Part shown: one piece after another, positions 10,637 through 20,103 of the stretch | Position numbering within the stretch: position 1 is the stretch's first letter | Layout of the letters: each line of letters begins with the position of its first letter | From: Providencia sneebia DSM 19967 | GTDB lineage: Bacteria > Pseudomonadota > Gammaproteobacteria > Enterobacterales > Enterobacteriaceae | NCBI RefSeq assembly: GCF_000314895.2 | Contig: NZ_CM001773.1 | Location: 349,727-413,726 of the forward strand | Length of the DNA: 64,000 nucleotides | Reading direction: 5' to 3' | The notes under the pieces: model-generated | Seen by the model: only the letters and a program-made list of their open reading frames with translations | The model's database searches: none | What the model was told of the DNA's origin: nothing | Position numbers and translations under genes: made by a program

Positions 10637-11744
10637 TAACATAATCCTCAATATAGTTTACAACTTGAGCAGGCAAACTATACAAATCATGGCTATTAGA
10701 AAATTCAATCGCATTATTTCTAAAATCTTTTAAAGCGTCTACGTCAGTCAATATTTTTTCTAACGCTAAGTTAAAATCTATTTGTGAAAATGGTGATGAA
10801 AGGACAATACCACTATTTGAATCAGTAATATAAGAAGAATAACCACAAATATCAGTAATAATTGAAGGAACACCCGCAACGATAGCTTCTATAAGAACAA
10901 TACCGGCAGCTTCTTGTCTTGCTGGATGTAAAAATAAATCTGCCGAAGCTAGAAATATATTGACGTCGTCACGTGAACCTAAAAATGAAACCTGTTCCTC
11001 AATATGTAGTTTTTTAGCTAACTCACTGAATTTTTCAATTTTATCCTGACCTATTACATAATAGATAATATTCTTTCTTATTGATTCAGGTAAGCTTGCA
11101 ATTGCTCTTAAACTTCTATCAACACCTTTACGGGTATAATCAGAGCCAATCTGAACAATAACAATATTTTGATCAGACAAATTATGTTCTGTTCTAAATT
11201 TGTGTCTTATCTCTTCAGATTTCTCATTCCATTTACGATCTAAAGCAATACCGGGAGGTAATAATTTAAATCGAGAATCCTGAGTATGATAAATAGACTT
11301 AAAATCTTCAATTTGTTTATCGGTCAACATTAATAATAATGTCTTATACTCAGGCGAAAATACCGCGTTTTCAAACGCGCTATAATGTTGATATCTTGGT
11401 AACAACTTCGTCAAACGCCCTCGTTTTTTAGCGGCGAAGCAAACATCTGCTGCATAATAAATATCCAAGCCTGGCATTTTATTAAACCCAAAAACACAAT
11501 CTACTGCTCTTGTTTTTAAGTCCTGACTCACCCATTTATAATAATTTGTGTTTCTTGTATGGTTAGTAAAGCCTTTTTTAGGTACTTTGATTATATTAAC
11601 ACCAGAAGGTTTTTCACCTTCCCAAGACATAACATATATTATGACTTCATAATTGCGTTTTAGACATTCTTTAACTACGTGCAAAAAATCGCGTTGTAAT
11701 CCGCCATAAGGAAAAAATTTATAAAGGCAAAATGCAATTTTCAT
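10623..11744 (-). CDS. waaG: LPS core glucosyltransferase I
   Basis: WaaG is a GT4 (GT-B fold) enzyme that adds the first outer-core glucose to heptose II from UDP-glucose. The start IAFCLYKFFPYGGLQRDF matches E. coli WaaG, as do FNKMPGLDIYYAADVC, QIGSDYTRKGVDRSL and the donor-binding LHPARQEAAGIVLIEAI. The length of 373 residues fits. It is followed by an overlapping waaP. Confidence 0.96.
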   Translation of the reverse strand: MKIAFCLYKFFPYGGLQRDFLHVVKECLKRNYEVIIYVMSWEGEKPSGVNIIKVPKKGFTNHTRNTNYYKWVSQDLKTRAVDCVFGFNKMPGLDIYYAADVCFAAKKRGRLTKLLPRYQHYSAFENAVFSPEYKTLLLMLTDKQIEDFKSIYHTQDSRFKLLPPGIALDRKWNEKSEEIRHKFRTEHNLSDQNIVIVQIGSDYTRKGVDRSLRAIASLPESIRKNIIYYVIGQDKIEKFSELAKKLHIEEQVSFLGSRDDVNIFLASADLFLHPARQEAAGIVLIEAIVAGVPSIITDICGYSSYITDSNSGIVLSSPFSQIDFNLALEKILTDVDALKDFRNNAIEFSNSHDLYSLPAQVVNYIEDYVNDRV

Positions 11745-11747
11745 AGA

Positions 11748-12710
11748 TTACCTTATCTTTAGCTTTGATTTTTGTTTTGAAAAAAAAGAATCTATCTTTG
11801 CATATTTTATTTTTATTTTTTTAGATGTAGACATTTTAAAATCATACTGTTTAACTAGATTCATAATTTTATTCGCGAGTTTGTAAAATCTCTGATCATA
11901 AAAATAATATTCATATGTTTTTTTTAAGTAGGTTCTAATCAAAAATGTTGTATTGACTAAATACAGAAAAAACAAATGCTTTTGTTTTACGTTTGAAGTT
12001 TTTTCTATAAAAGAAATTGCTTTATCTGTAGCAAAATAAAGATCATCAATATCATATTCATTTATATCATGAGTTATTGATTCAGTATTTTTCTCATAGA
12101 TATATAATGCTTTCGGTATATGCTTTATTGATTTAGCTTTTATATAAACATAGGGTAATAAAATCACATCCTCATATCTACGATGTAGTTCAAACTGTTC
12201 ATTTTCCCATAAAACTCTTTTATATATTCGCGAAAAAAGATGCCAATAGGATACACGGAATACATCTTCAATATGATTAGTTTCATTACTCGGCATCATG
12301 ACTTTATTTTCATAATGAAAATCGAAACTAACAATATCATACTCTAATTTAGATATGACCGGCATTATAGATTCAAAATAATCTGATGATATATTATCAT
12401 CGCTATCGATAAATCCAATATAAGTACCCGTCGCATGACTTAGTCCTGTATTTCTAGCGGCAGATACACCAAAATTTGTTTCATGCTCGATAACTTTAAA
12501 TTGATTTTCTTGATGAGTTTTATTTAAGGCATGTCTAATTATGCTCACTGTATTATCTGTTGAGCCATCATTAATAATTAATATTTCTACATTTTCAGGT
12601 ATAACTTTTATTATACTATCTAGTAATGTAGCAATATTTGATTCTCTATTAAATACTGGGATTATCAAACTAAGTAAATAGTTTTTTACTTCATTATTCA
12701 TTTTGCTCAT
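11748..12710 (-). CDS. GT2 family glycosyltransferase
   Basis: This 320-residue GT-A protein begins with LSLIIPVFNRESNIATLL, has INDGSTDNT and a metal-binding FIDSDDNIS, and a C-terminal basic tail. It lies inside the core operon between waaL and waaG, overlaps the waaL stop by 17 bases, and so probably adds a branch or an outer-core residue. No E. coli K-12 waa gene of this family sits here, so it is a species-specific core gene. The substrate is unknown. Confidence 0.85.
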   Translation of the reverse strand: MSKMNNEVKNYLLSLIIPVFNRESNIATLLDSIIKVIPENVEILIINDGSTDNTVSIIRHALNKTHQENQFKVIEHETNFGVSAARNTGLSHATGTYIGFIDSDDNISSDYFESIMPVISKLEYDIVSFDFHYENKVMMPSNETNHIEDVFRVSYWHLFSRIYKRVLWENEQFELHRRYEDVILLPYVYIKAKSIKHIPKALYIYEKNTESITHDINEYDIDDLYFATDKAISFIEKTSNVKQKHLFFLYLVNTTFLIRTYLKKTYEYYFYDQRFYKLANKIMNLVKQYDFKMSTSKKIKIKYAKIDSFFSKQKSKLKIR

Positions 12711-13884
12711 CCCTTGTTATTTTTCTTGAGAAAATATACATCATTATGCAAGTTATTACCCACATCAATGTCATATTTCTGCCATAGAAAATCATATCAC
12801 TCATACCATATGCAATAGTCGCAATTGAAAATACAAACATATAAATGCTTTTATTTTTATATGAAGTATATATCAGCGATATAATCAAAATAAGATATGC
12901 GAGAGCACCTAAAATACCTTTCAAAGAATATAAATCTATTAAATCATTATGTAAGTGTACATTACTATATTGTATTGATGACTCTAATTTTTTATCTGTG
13001 AGAACTTGTAACCTCATGCTCTCATCTCTTGACTCTATAGATTGGCCTAATAAACTTTGATTTCCCGTTTTCATTCCCATTTGGAACATAGAAAATCGTG
13101 CACCAATTGAGGTATTACTATTATTTTGTGAATATGCATTTAAATCATAAAAAATAGCATTATAGCGCTTAATAAAAATATCTTTATTTAGAAAACCGAC
13201 TATAAAAAAACCTACAACAATCACTATCATTATATTTTTTTTGTTTTTTATTTTTTTTAAATCAAAAAACAAACATATTAATAATAATATGGGAAACATA
13301 ATAATAGCAGCTCTTGTTCCAGTTAAAAAAACCAGATAATACATAAATATTGCAACCGCTAATTTTACAAATATATGTAATTTAGGTAATGATAAAAATG
13401 CGATCATCAGAAATGTGAAGAAATAAGCAGTCAGCGTTGCGGGCATATTTACGCTTAAACGGCCGCCAATATAATAAGAATGGTCAAAAAATAAAATCAT
13501 AACCAGTAAAGATAAAGCAGGTAACAAATAGAGAGGCCAAAAAAAACGTTTAGGCCGTAAATTTAATGAATTAACTGCAATAATAACAAACGACATAGCT
13601 ATCAACAATTTACCAGTCTCTTTATATGAACGGTATGTTGATAAAAATTTTGGTGACTCACCTTGCTGTATATATGCCCAACATAATGTTATTACACCAA
13701 ATAGTATCAATGCGAGAGAGAAAAAATCAAATTTTATTTTTTTTCTCTTATATGCGAGTAGAATTAATGATCCTATAGAGATAAGATATAAAATCTTTTC
13801 TGTATATTTAGGTTCCCAGATAAATATAGGAAAACTTAATAAGCATAATATCAATAAGATATTTGAGACTTCAACTTTTGGCAT
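12694..13884 (-). CDS. waaL: O-antigen ligase
   Basis: The 396-residue product has about eleven or twelve membrane helices and a long periplasmic loop at about residues 215-315, the layout of the Wzy_C/WaaL family that joins undecaprenyl-linked O-antigen to the lipid A core in the periplasm. The loop ends with QYSNVHLHNDLID, where the histidine region matches the essential WaaL motif (HxxxxxxxxE-type loops are variable). Family members diverge strongly in sequence, so the call rests on topology plus position in the core operon. Confidence 0.88.
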   Translation of the reverse strand: MPKVEVSNILLILCLLSFPIFIWEPKYTEKILYLISIGSLILLAYKRKKIKFDFFSLALILFGVITLCWAYIQQGESPKFLSTYRSYKETGKLLIAMSFVIIAVNSLNLRPKRFFWPLYLLPALSLLVMILFFDHSYYIGGRLSVNMPATLTAYFFTFLMIAFLSLPKLHIFVKLAVAIFMYYLVFLTGTRAAIIMFPILLLICLFFDLKKIKNKKNIMIVIVVGFFIVGFLNKDIFIKRYNAIFYDLNAYSQNNSNTSIGARFSMFQMGMKTGNQSLLGQSIESRDESMRLQVLTDKKLESSIQYSNVHLHNDLIDLYSLKGILGALAYLILIISLIYTSYKNKSIYMFVFSIATIAYGMSDMIFYGRNMTLMWVITCIMMYIFSRKITRDEQNE

Positions 13885-13905
13885 TACATCTCCAGTAATA
13901 TAATA

Positions 13906-14955
13906 TTATACTGAAATATTCATAGGTAACATTTTTTCTGTTGCTTTAATAACATCAGAAGCAGGAATGATAGAAAGATATTTCTTCGCTCTGTCTAATT
14001 TATCCCTTGTAGGCATATCTTCATAATCCCCAGCCCAGAACTGCACCATATTATCACTCCAAGGCCGCCAAAAAATATGATTAGTCGCACCAAATAAGCA
14101 GATAATCGGCGTTTTTACTGCGGCAGCAATATGCATCGGCGCAGAATCAACACCAATAAATAGGGCTGCATGGGCAATTAAAGCGCCTAACTCAGGAAAG
14201 GATGTCTTACCTGCTAACTCAGTAATTGGCTTAAATTTACACTGTGAAGCAATATTATCGATACATTCAATATCTTCTTTGCTTGGACCCGATGTTAAAA
14301 CAACCTGATATCCTCGCATGTATAGCGCATCAATGACTTGAGAAAATTTTTCGTCATCCCAACATTTAAAAATTTGCCGCGCTGTCGGTTGAATTACAAC
14401 ATAGCTGCTATGCACTCCGAGCTCTAAAAGCTTGGTATTTATCGCTTTCCAATCCTGTTCACGATATGACATCTTTGTTGTTTTACAGATTTTCGTCAGA
14501 CCTAGGGGCTCTAGAATTGACAAATTGTTTGTCACAACGTTATCACCGTGCATTTCGACTAAGTGAGTAAAACTATTATTCCAATATTTAGATTTTCTAT
14601 GGTGAATGAGTTGGCTCAGCTTTACTGGGGCAGGAATATGGCGAACAAGCGCTGCAACCATCCATTGATCTGCTAAGTTCACTATTAAATCGTACTTATT
14701 ACGGCGAAGTGTAAATAGTAAACTTAGGAAATTACACGCCTTACTCAGCCCATTACTCTTCTTGCCTTTCATACCATACAAAACATGAATATCACTATTG
14801 GCCGACAAAATAGGGATTGTATCTTGATAAAGCAATACATCAATCTGTGCATCTGGATAGTTTTGCTTTAATGTACTGATGACAGGCGTCGTCAACAACA
14901 TGTCCCCATGAAATCGCATCTTAATAACAAGAATTTTTTTAAACTGTTTATTCAC
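13906..14955 (-). CDS. waaQ: LPS core heptosyltransferase III
   Basis: WaaQ adds the branching heptose III to heptose II. The GT9 N-terminus KILVIKMRFHGDMLLTTPVI and C-terminal FIGVDSAPMHIAAAVKTPII are nearly those of E. coli WaaQ, along with GATNHIFWRPWSDN. The length of 349 residues fits. It is the first gene of the leftward operon waaQ-waaL-GT2-waaG-waaP-GT8. I looked upstream for an ops/JUMPstart element and did not find its GGCGGTAG core. Confidence 0.95.
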   Translation of the reverse strand: MNKQFKKILVIKMRFHGDMLLTTPVISTLKQNYPDAQIDVLLYQDTIPILSANSDIHVLYGMKGKKSNGLSKACNFLSLLFTLRRNKYDLIVNLADQWMVAALVRHIPAPVKLSQLIHHRKSKYWNNSFTHLVEMHGDNVVTNNLSILEPLGLTKICKTTKMSYREQDWKAINTKLLELGVHSSYVVIQPTARQIFKCWDDEKFSQVIDALYMRGYQVVLTSGPSKEDIECIDNIASQCKFKPITELAGKTSFPELGALIAHAALFIGVDSAPMHIAAAVKTPIICLFGATNHIFWRPWSDNMVQFWAGDYEDMPTRDKLDRAKKYLSIIPASDVIKATEKMLPMNISV

Positions 14956-15201
14956 CAGACACTCTTTAATTATCTCTATATCCTAACTCACATGTATTTC
15001 ATCAAAGTAACAAGCTTATCTCTGACCATAACCTTGCTCATAATGATGACACTTAAAGTATGACGGAATATACGCAAAATGACATAGTTTTTTGACAAAA
15101 ACTGAGGTCATTAATTCAAAGAATAATTGATATGTTACTATTTTAGGAATAATCGATATACTTTGAGATTCAAGATTAATCAATTGATTGATTTTTATCA
15201 T

Positions 15202-15229
15202 AAAAAACCCAGCCGGAGCTGGGTTTTTT
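15202..15229. terminator. Rho-independent terminator of rpmBG
   Basis: A GC-rich stem, CCCAGC / GCTGGG, with a CGGA loop is flanked by A6 on the left and T6 on the right. This symmetry lets it work for both strands. It follows the rpmG stop by 15 bases in the leftward direction. Confidence 0.92.
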
Positions 15230-15244
15230 ATACGAAAGCGAAAA

Positions 15245-15415
<171 letters not shown>

Positions 15416-15423
15416 TTAGCTCC

Positions 15424-15681
<258 letters not shown>

Positions 15682-15908
15682 TCAGCTCGAGCTTTTTTGT
15701 TCCGGGTATGGCCGCCTCGTCAGGCTTAGGAGCCCATCTCAGCAAACTTGTTGACTAAAAGGTTGTCATTATCTTAGTAAAAAAATTTACTGAGATAGGC
15801 TCTTCTTGCCAAACCCAAGATCCTCAAAGGTGGCGTAGTATACGCTTTCAATCGTTTCCACTCAAGCCCAATGCGGCAAAAGTTGTCATTTTTTAGTCAA
15901 AAATAATT

Positions 15909-16291
15909 TTATAGCCATCCTCTTTCAAGGAAAGACACACAATCTTTATGTCCGACAACAAAATGATCAAGTAATTTAATGCCCATTAAACTGCAAGCAT
16001 CTTGAATAAGTTGCGTTACATGCTTATCTGCTGCACTGGGCTCTGGATTACCAGAGGGATGATTATGAGCCAATATGATAGCACTTGCATTCATTTTTAT
16101 AGCAAAACGAATAATTTCTCGGGGATGAACCTCTACACGATTGATCGTTCCCTTAAATAATTCTTCGTGACAAATAATTTGATATTGATTATTTAGAAAT
16201 AGAACTTTAAATACTTCACGCTCTTGCCCCGAAAATAGCTCAATAAGTCTCTTCTTTAATAAATTCGGTGTTGATATAACATCTTCGTGCA
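15909..16291 (-). pseudogene. radC: radC 3' fragment (JAB/MPN domain), cut by the integrated element
   Basis: The leftward frame is open from about 16331 to the stop at 15909 and encodes the C-terminal half of RadC: VEVHPREIIRFAIKMNAS, LAHNHPSGNPEPSAAD (the HxH metal-binding JAB motif) and LERGWL. Native radC sequence should begin at about 16291; an in-frame stop at 16332-16334 comes from the element. The matching N-terminal half is at 34016-34305. Joining the two at the shared TGCACGA gives a normal RadC order, FAEQFMHE followed by DVISTPNLLK. The halves are separated by 17.7 kb, so RadC is not made unless the element excises. Confidence 0.93.
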
Positions 16292-16479
16292 GAATATGAT
16301 TTAAACCATTAATAGATTGATAAATAACAACTTAATTAACATTATTTATTTTAATTACTACTAAATTAACTACTAAAATATTTTGTAGCGTAGAGAGTTG
16401 CAAGGAGGGGGCAATGCATTAGAATTGCAATTTACTTTTATGAAATTACTGTGTCACATACGTCACACTTGTCACATAT
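16285..16479. repeat. Left attachment region: 7-bp core plus two sets of arm-type repeats
   Basis: The putative core TCGTGCA is at 16285-16291. Inside the element are two copies of ACTACTAA, 12 bases apart (16357 and 16369), and three tandem 9-mers starting GTCACA (16453, 16462 and 16471). Both motif families recur near the right end, with the same 12-base spacing for ACTACTAA. I read them as binding sites for integrase arms and for an excisionase; no other role explains their presence at both ends. Confidence 0.6.
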
Positions 16480-16692
16480 ACTTATATAGATATATAAATA
16501 TATTATTTATTATATAGTTATACTTTACATTCACCCGCGATATGTGGGACACAGCGCGTGACACGATGTTTTAGCGCTGTCACTTTATTATTTAGCAGTC
16601 CTCGGAATACTTGGATACATTTGACCTGTGCTTTTCTGTACCAGTTGAGTGTAGCTTCTAACTATACTAGATACTATTTTCAGGGAGGGGAC

Positions 16693-17742
16693 ATGCCGAT
16701 AAAAGCAATTTTAGATGGGGAAGAAATCCACTCATTCACTTTTAATGAGAGGGAATGGGAAGAGTTAAAAGACTCATATAAAAAGCGAACTCTCGTAATG
16801 TCGTGCTGTGGACATGGGGCCATACCCAAAACCAGTAAGCTAAATAACTTCCATTTTTCGCACAAACCCAAAAGCGATTGCCAGTATGCAAGAGAAAGCC
16901 CAGATCACTTATACCTGAAATTTTTAATTGCAAAGTTAGCACACAAAGCTGGATGGTCTGTTACTACAGAACGCTCAGGCCAAACGCCAACAGGTGAGCA
17001 GTGGATAGCGGATATCTACTGCACTAAAAATAATGTTCAACTGATATTTGAAGTGCAGTTATCACAACAGAGCATGGATATATTCAAAGAACGACAGGCT
17101 AAGTACATAGCGTCAGGTATTAATAGAGTTCTTTGGTTACATAAATTGAGAAAAGGCAAAGAATTTTATTTTCGTGATATCTGTACATCATACGACTTAC
17201 CTATGTTCGGCCTGCTGCTGGACGAAAATAATAATTACTATCTGCCTCAATTCTCGGTTTCAGTAGAGCAGTTCATTACTGGTGTTTTAAATAAAAAGCT
17301 AACTTGGCATCCCCATGACAATTCGAAATTACAAGCTAAGGTTGTTCCGTACAAAGAGGAATGCTGGCGGTGTGGGAAAGAAACTAACATTGTCCGAGGA
17401 ATAGGGATCCATTCACTTGATGATGTAGCTCTAGATTTTATCTCTTTTGGTAACCAAGATTGCAAAGACCTTATACACAAGCATATAAGTAATGAAGTTC
17501 TAAAATCGCATGGCATAGGCGAATTAAAGCAACGTTATAGTAAAACTGCGGGAGGTTTTTACCTTTCTAATGGTTGTAAATATTGTAATGCGTTACTTGG
17601 TGATTTTTACTTGCCGAACTCCCCCCTTGAATACCGGAGTAATAAGTATAAATCTATAGCTACTTTCACATTTGATTATCGTGGAAGGCCTTTTATAAAT
17701 CAGAATTGGTATTTTCAAGGGCTGAGGGCAAAACGAATATAA
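16693..17742 (+). CDS. CoiA-like zinc-finger/PD-(D/E)XK nuclease family protein
   Basis: The 349-residue product resembles the competence protein CoiA family. Its N-terminal part has a CCGHG...HFSHKPKSDC zinc-binding cluster (about residues 34-60). It continues with a predicted nuclease core: EQWIADIY supplies the Asp and LIFEVQLS the ExQ pair, followed by a helix with RQAKYIASGINRVLWL. A second cysteine pair group (CWRCGKET and GCKYCNALLGDF) lies near the C-terminus. ATG 16693 follows the strong site AGGGAGGGG. It is the first cargo gene at the left end. A DNA-cleaving role is inferred from the fold; defence or DNA uptake are both possible. Confidence 0.65.
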   Translation: MPIKAILDGEEIHSFTFNEREWEELKDSYKKRTLVMSCCGHGAIPKTSKLNNFHFSHKPKSDCQYARESPDHLYLKFLIAKLAHKAGWSVTTERSGQTPTGEQWIADIYCTKNNVQLIFEVQLSQQSMDIFKERQAKYIASGINRVLWLHKLRKGKEFYFRDICTSYDLPMFGLLLDENNNYYLPQFSVSVEQFITGVLNKKLTWHPHDNSKLQAKVVPYKEECWRCGKETNIVRGIGIHSLDDVALDFISFGNQDCKDLIHKHISNEVLKSHGIGELKQRYSKTAGGFYLSNGCKYCNALLGDFYLPNSPLEYRSNKYKSIATFTFDYRGRPFINQNWYFQGLRAKRI

Positions 17743-17798
17743 CCATGCAATTTTTAACATGGTTCAAAAACGATACCACCTACTCAGGCAGGGTTATA

Positions 17799-18377
17799 CT
17801 ACGAATAAAATTGCGTAAGCCGCTCGTTGATAGCCTCTAGGTTATATTCACGTACATCGATATCAGCCATAAGATGCTGGTGGATCTCCGCTCTATCTGG
17901 GTTACTCGGTGTACACGCTTCTTCTAGCATTTCGGTATAACCCCAAATACCGCCAGAGTCCTCAACAGGACACGTGCCCTTACCTTTTACACATAATGCA
18001 ATAGGTGAGCTATCACCCTCTGCAGGTATGACCGCCTCTAGTAAAATAGTGTGTTCCCAATAATCGCCAAAGTCATACACGTAAAGGCATTTATCCTTTT
18101 CTTTGCGAAGTAACATCGTGAGTGGAACATTGGTACTATCTTTCAAACTCGAATCGAAGAACTCATCTAACTCCTCGCCATAACGCAGGTTACCCTTTTC
18201 GAAGCAATACAGATGATAATTCCCCCACCCCATAGCGATTTGTATGACGTGATGGAGTTCATTTAATGCAATCGTACTAGGCACTATCAAACGTCGCCAT
18301 ACGGGCGGTTTCGTGTCGTTCAGCGTGATTTTAATCTGGTACATTGCCTGCACTTTTCCCATTCCACCAGCCCCCAT
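17799..18377 (-). CDS. pRiA4b ORF-3-like family protein
   Basis: The conserved core begins MYQIKITLNDTKPPVWRRL, the typical opening of the PRiA4_ORF3 domain, and continues with ELHHVIQIAMGWGNYHLYCF, YVYDFGDYWEHTILLE and the C-terminal GTCPVEDSGGIWGY. These are the family hallmarks; its biochemical function is not established. The open frame gives 192 residues from ATG 18377, but the ATG at 18344, which starts the domain, may be the real start. It lies among cargo genes and is flanked by short inverted and direct repeats (17765-17797 and 18629-18718). Confidence 0.8.
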   Translation of the reverse strand: MGAGGMGKVQAMYQIKITLNDTKPPVWRRLIVPSTIALNELHHVIQIAMGWGNYHLYCFEKGNLRYGEELDEFFDSSLKDSTNVPLTMLLRKEKDKCLYVYDFGDYWEHTILLEAVIPAEGDSSPIALCVKGKGTCPVEDSGGIWGYTEMLEEACTPSNPDRAEIHQHLMADIDVREYNLEAINERLTQFYS

Positions 18378-18795
18378 AATTTAACTTGTTGATATGGTTA
18401 GTAACCTAGTTTTGGGTTACGGATATAACTATATGATTTATATAATGACTCGCTTTTGAGTCATCGTTAACCCATTGATAAAACTTAATTATTCCGTTTC
18501 GGGGAAATCAATTTTAACTCATTGAATTTTCTAGTAACGCAAATTTGCGCTACGGGTATCTGTATGATTTTACTTAATTCCGGTGAACCAACGGAATCAG
18601 TCTTAACTATATGATTTTCAATATGAACCAAAAACGGCACCATCAATTTAAGGTTATGTGCGAAAAAATGATAAGCCCATTCTAAGAAACATTTAGGCTA
18701 GGTAAAGCCTGAGTAGGTAAAAAACTGCAACTTATGCGAAATTAAACTCTATAATGTGAAAATTACACCATTAATTTAAACAAAGGTATCAATCT
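18378..18795. other. Non-coding region with short repeats
   Basis: This 420-base stretch separates two divergent cargo genes. It contains an exact 14-base direct repeat, TAACTATATGATTT, at 18426 and 18604, a 14-mer CAAAAACG-type repeat at 18629 that matches 17765 with two differences, and GCCTGAGTAGGT at 18707 that is the inverse of 17778-17789. Promoters of both genes should lie here. I see no ORF. Confidence 0.5.
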
Positions 18796-19377
18796 ATGCG
18801 TAATGCCTTGGCATTTTTAAGCGTACTGTTTTTGGGATTTAGCTCTATGGCGTATTCAACGCAAACAATCGTATTTGTTCGACATGGTGAGAAGCCAAAT
18901 AATGATAGTGGGCAATTAACCTGTAAGGGGCTAAATCGTGCGTTAGCCCTGCCCGATGTGCTCATTTCTCAGTTTGGTAAACCTGATGCACTATTTGCCT
19001 CAGCACCCAAACAGAATAAGCTAGGGAGTTCATTACGCGCGGTTCAAACGATTACCCCAACGGCAATAAGAGTATCCTTACCTATTCATCTGAATTACCA
19101 TGCCAAAGAAACGAAAGAACTACAAAAGGCACTATTCAGTAAGCAATACGAAAACTCAGTGATTTTTATCGCATGGGAGCATGACAACTTAGTCAAGGCC
19201 GCTAAAGGTATAATGAAAAGTGAAGGTGGAAACCCTGACGAGATCCCAAAATGGCAAGGCACCGATTTTGATAGTATCTATGTGTTACGAATTAATCGCG
19301 ATAATGGTTCAAAAATTATTACCTTTGAACACACGCAACAAGGTTTAAATGGTGTGTCTGAATTATGCCCTGAATAG
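18796..19377 (+). CDS. Secreted histidine phosphatase family protein
   Basis: The 193-residue protein has a signal peptide (about residues 1-21, hydrophobic with cleavage after SMAYS) and then the phosphatase motif IVFVRHGEKP with the catalytic histidine. A second conserved region, FIAWEHDNLV, supplies the second histidine. It probably acts in the periplasm on an unknown phosphate ester. It is a lone rightward gene followed by a terminator, so it is likely a cargo gene with its own promoter. Confidence 0.85.
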   Translation: MRNALAFLSVLFLGFSSMAYSTQTIVFVRHGEKPNNDSGQLTCKGLNRALALPDVLISQFGKPDALFASAPKQNKLGSSLRAVQTITPTAIRVSLPIHLNYHAKETKELQKALFSKQYENSVIFIAWEHDNLVKAAKGIMKSEGGNPDEIPKWQGTDFDSIYVLRINRDNGSKIITFEHTQQGLNGVSELCPE

Positions 19378-19394
19378 CATAATTAAGTAGAAAA

Positions 19395-19421
19395 AAGCCC
19401 TGACTCGTATTATCAGGGCTT
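19395..19421. terminator. Terminator after the phosphatase gene
   Basis: AAGCCCTGA / TCAGGGCTT forms a 9-bp stem with a 9-base loop. A6 precedes it, which is a T run on the minus strand, so it would also stop leftward transcription arriving from 19468. Confidence 0.7.
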
Positions 19422-19467
19422 CGTATTTTCGGGCAGGGGGATATTAAGGTTCAACAGTAAATACCTT

Positions 19468-19740
19468 TTATGACTTCCATCCTTGGCTAGAAACAGTTGT
19501 ACGCACAACATCATTAACAACCTGCTGTACTAGTTCTGTATTTGCGGTAGTGCTTTCGACATTAGTATACGCATACTCGCCAACCTCAACGGTTAATTGC
19601 TTCAACTGTTTCCCCATTGCATCAGGAAGTTCTCCACTAAAACGGTGGTTTAGCGCATCCACTAGAGCCGTTCTGAATGCCTCAGATTTAGTACTGTGGC
19701 TTCCAATAAGGCGTTTATCTATCTGTACATTAATATTCAT
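19468..19740 (-). CDS. Unknown 90-residue protein
   Basis: I do not recognise this protein. It is small and soluble, begins MNINVQIDKR and ends VRTTVSSQGWKS. A beta-rich N-terminus followed by a helix recalls DinI-like proteins, but the match is too weak to name. Its ATG overlaps the stop of the upstream 58-residue gene in an ATGA arrangement, so the two are translationally coupled. It is the last gene of the leftward arm of the element. Confidence 0.6.
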   Translation of the reverse strand: MNINVQIDKRLIGSHSTKSEAFRTALVDALNHRFSGELPDAMGKQLKQLTVEVGEYAYTNVESTTANTELVQQVVNDVVRTTVSSQGWKS

Positions 19741-19913
19741 GCTTGTTTTTCCATTTGATTGAGTGCGTTATCGACTAGACTTCGCGCAATTGCATTAAGC
19801 GTAGGCGCTAGCTTTAAAGGTGATTTAGTTCGTTCCACTTCTTGTAAAGCTTTAATCCGCTCCATCTGTTCTAAGGTAAGCATTACGGGCTTAAAGTTCG
19901 GATTGTAGGCCAT
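19737..19913 (-). CDS. Unknown 58-residue protein, paralogue of the 68-residue gene upstream of the tape measure gene
   Basis: The product starts MAYNPNFKPVMLTLEQ and contains APTLNAIARSLVDNAL. The pattern LT-x2-Q-x-E/A-x2-L...PTL-x2-IAR-x-x-V-x2-x-L is shared with the 68-residue protein at 24831-25037, so the two are related. The helix-turn-helix-like spacing suggests a small DNA-binding (possibly ribbon-helix-helix) protein, but this is inference. It is coupled by ATGA to the following gene, as is its paralogue. Confidence 0.6.
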   Translation of the reverse strand: MAYNPNFKPVMLTLEQMERIKALQEVERTKSPLKLAPTLNAIARSLVDNALNQMEKQA

Positions 19914-20103
19914 TAAATTTACCCCTAATCATTATTCTATATTATGCAATAATTATATTTATTATCTCAAAATTAGCAACAATACCACATAAAAAAGGAA
20001 TGTAGCTTATTAACAGTGCTAATAAAGGGATCGTGCCATGACAGGCTATAAATGAGGGGTTATTGCTTCCCCCTGCGAATGCAAGGGGATATTAATGCGG
20101 CTT

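Noticed and set aside
14956..15200. ops/JUMPstart element upstream of waaQ
   Set aside because: The region before the waaQ start was read on the coding strand and the GGCGGTAG core is absent.
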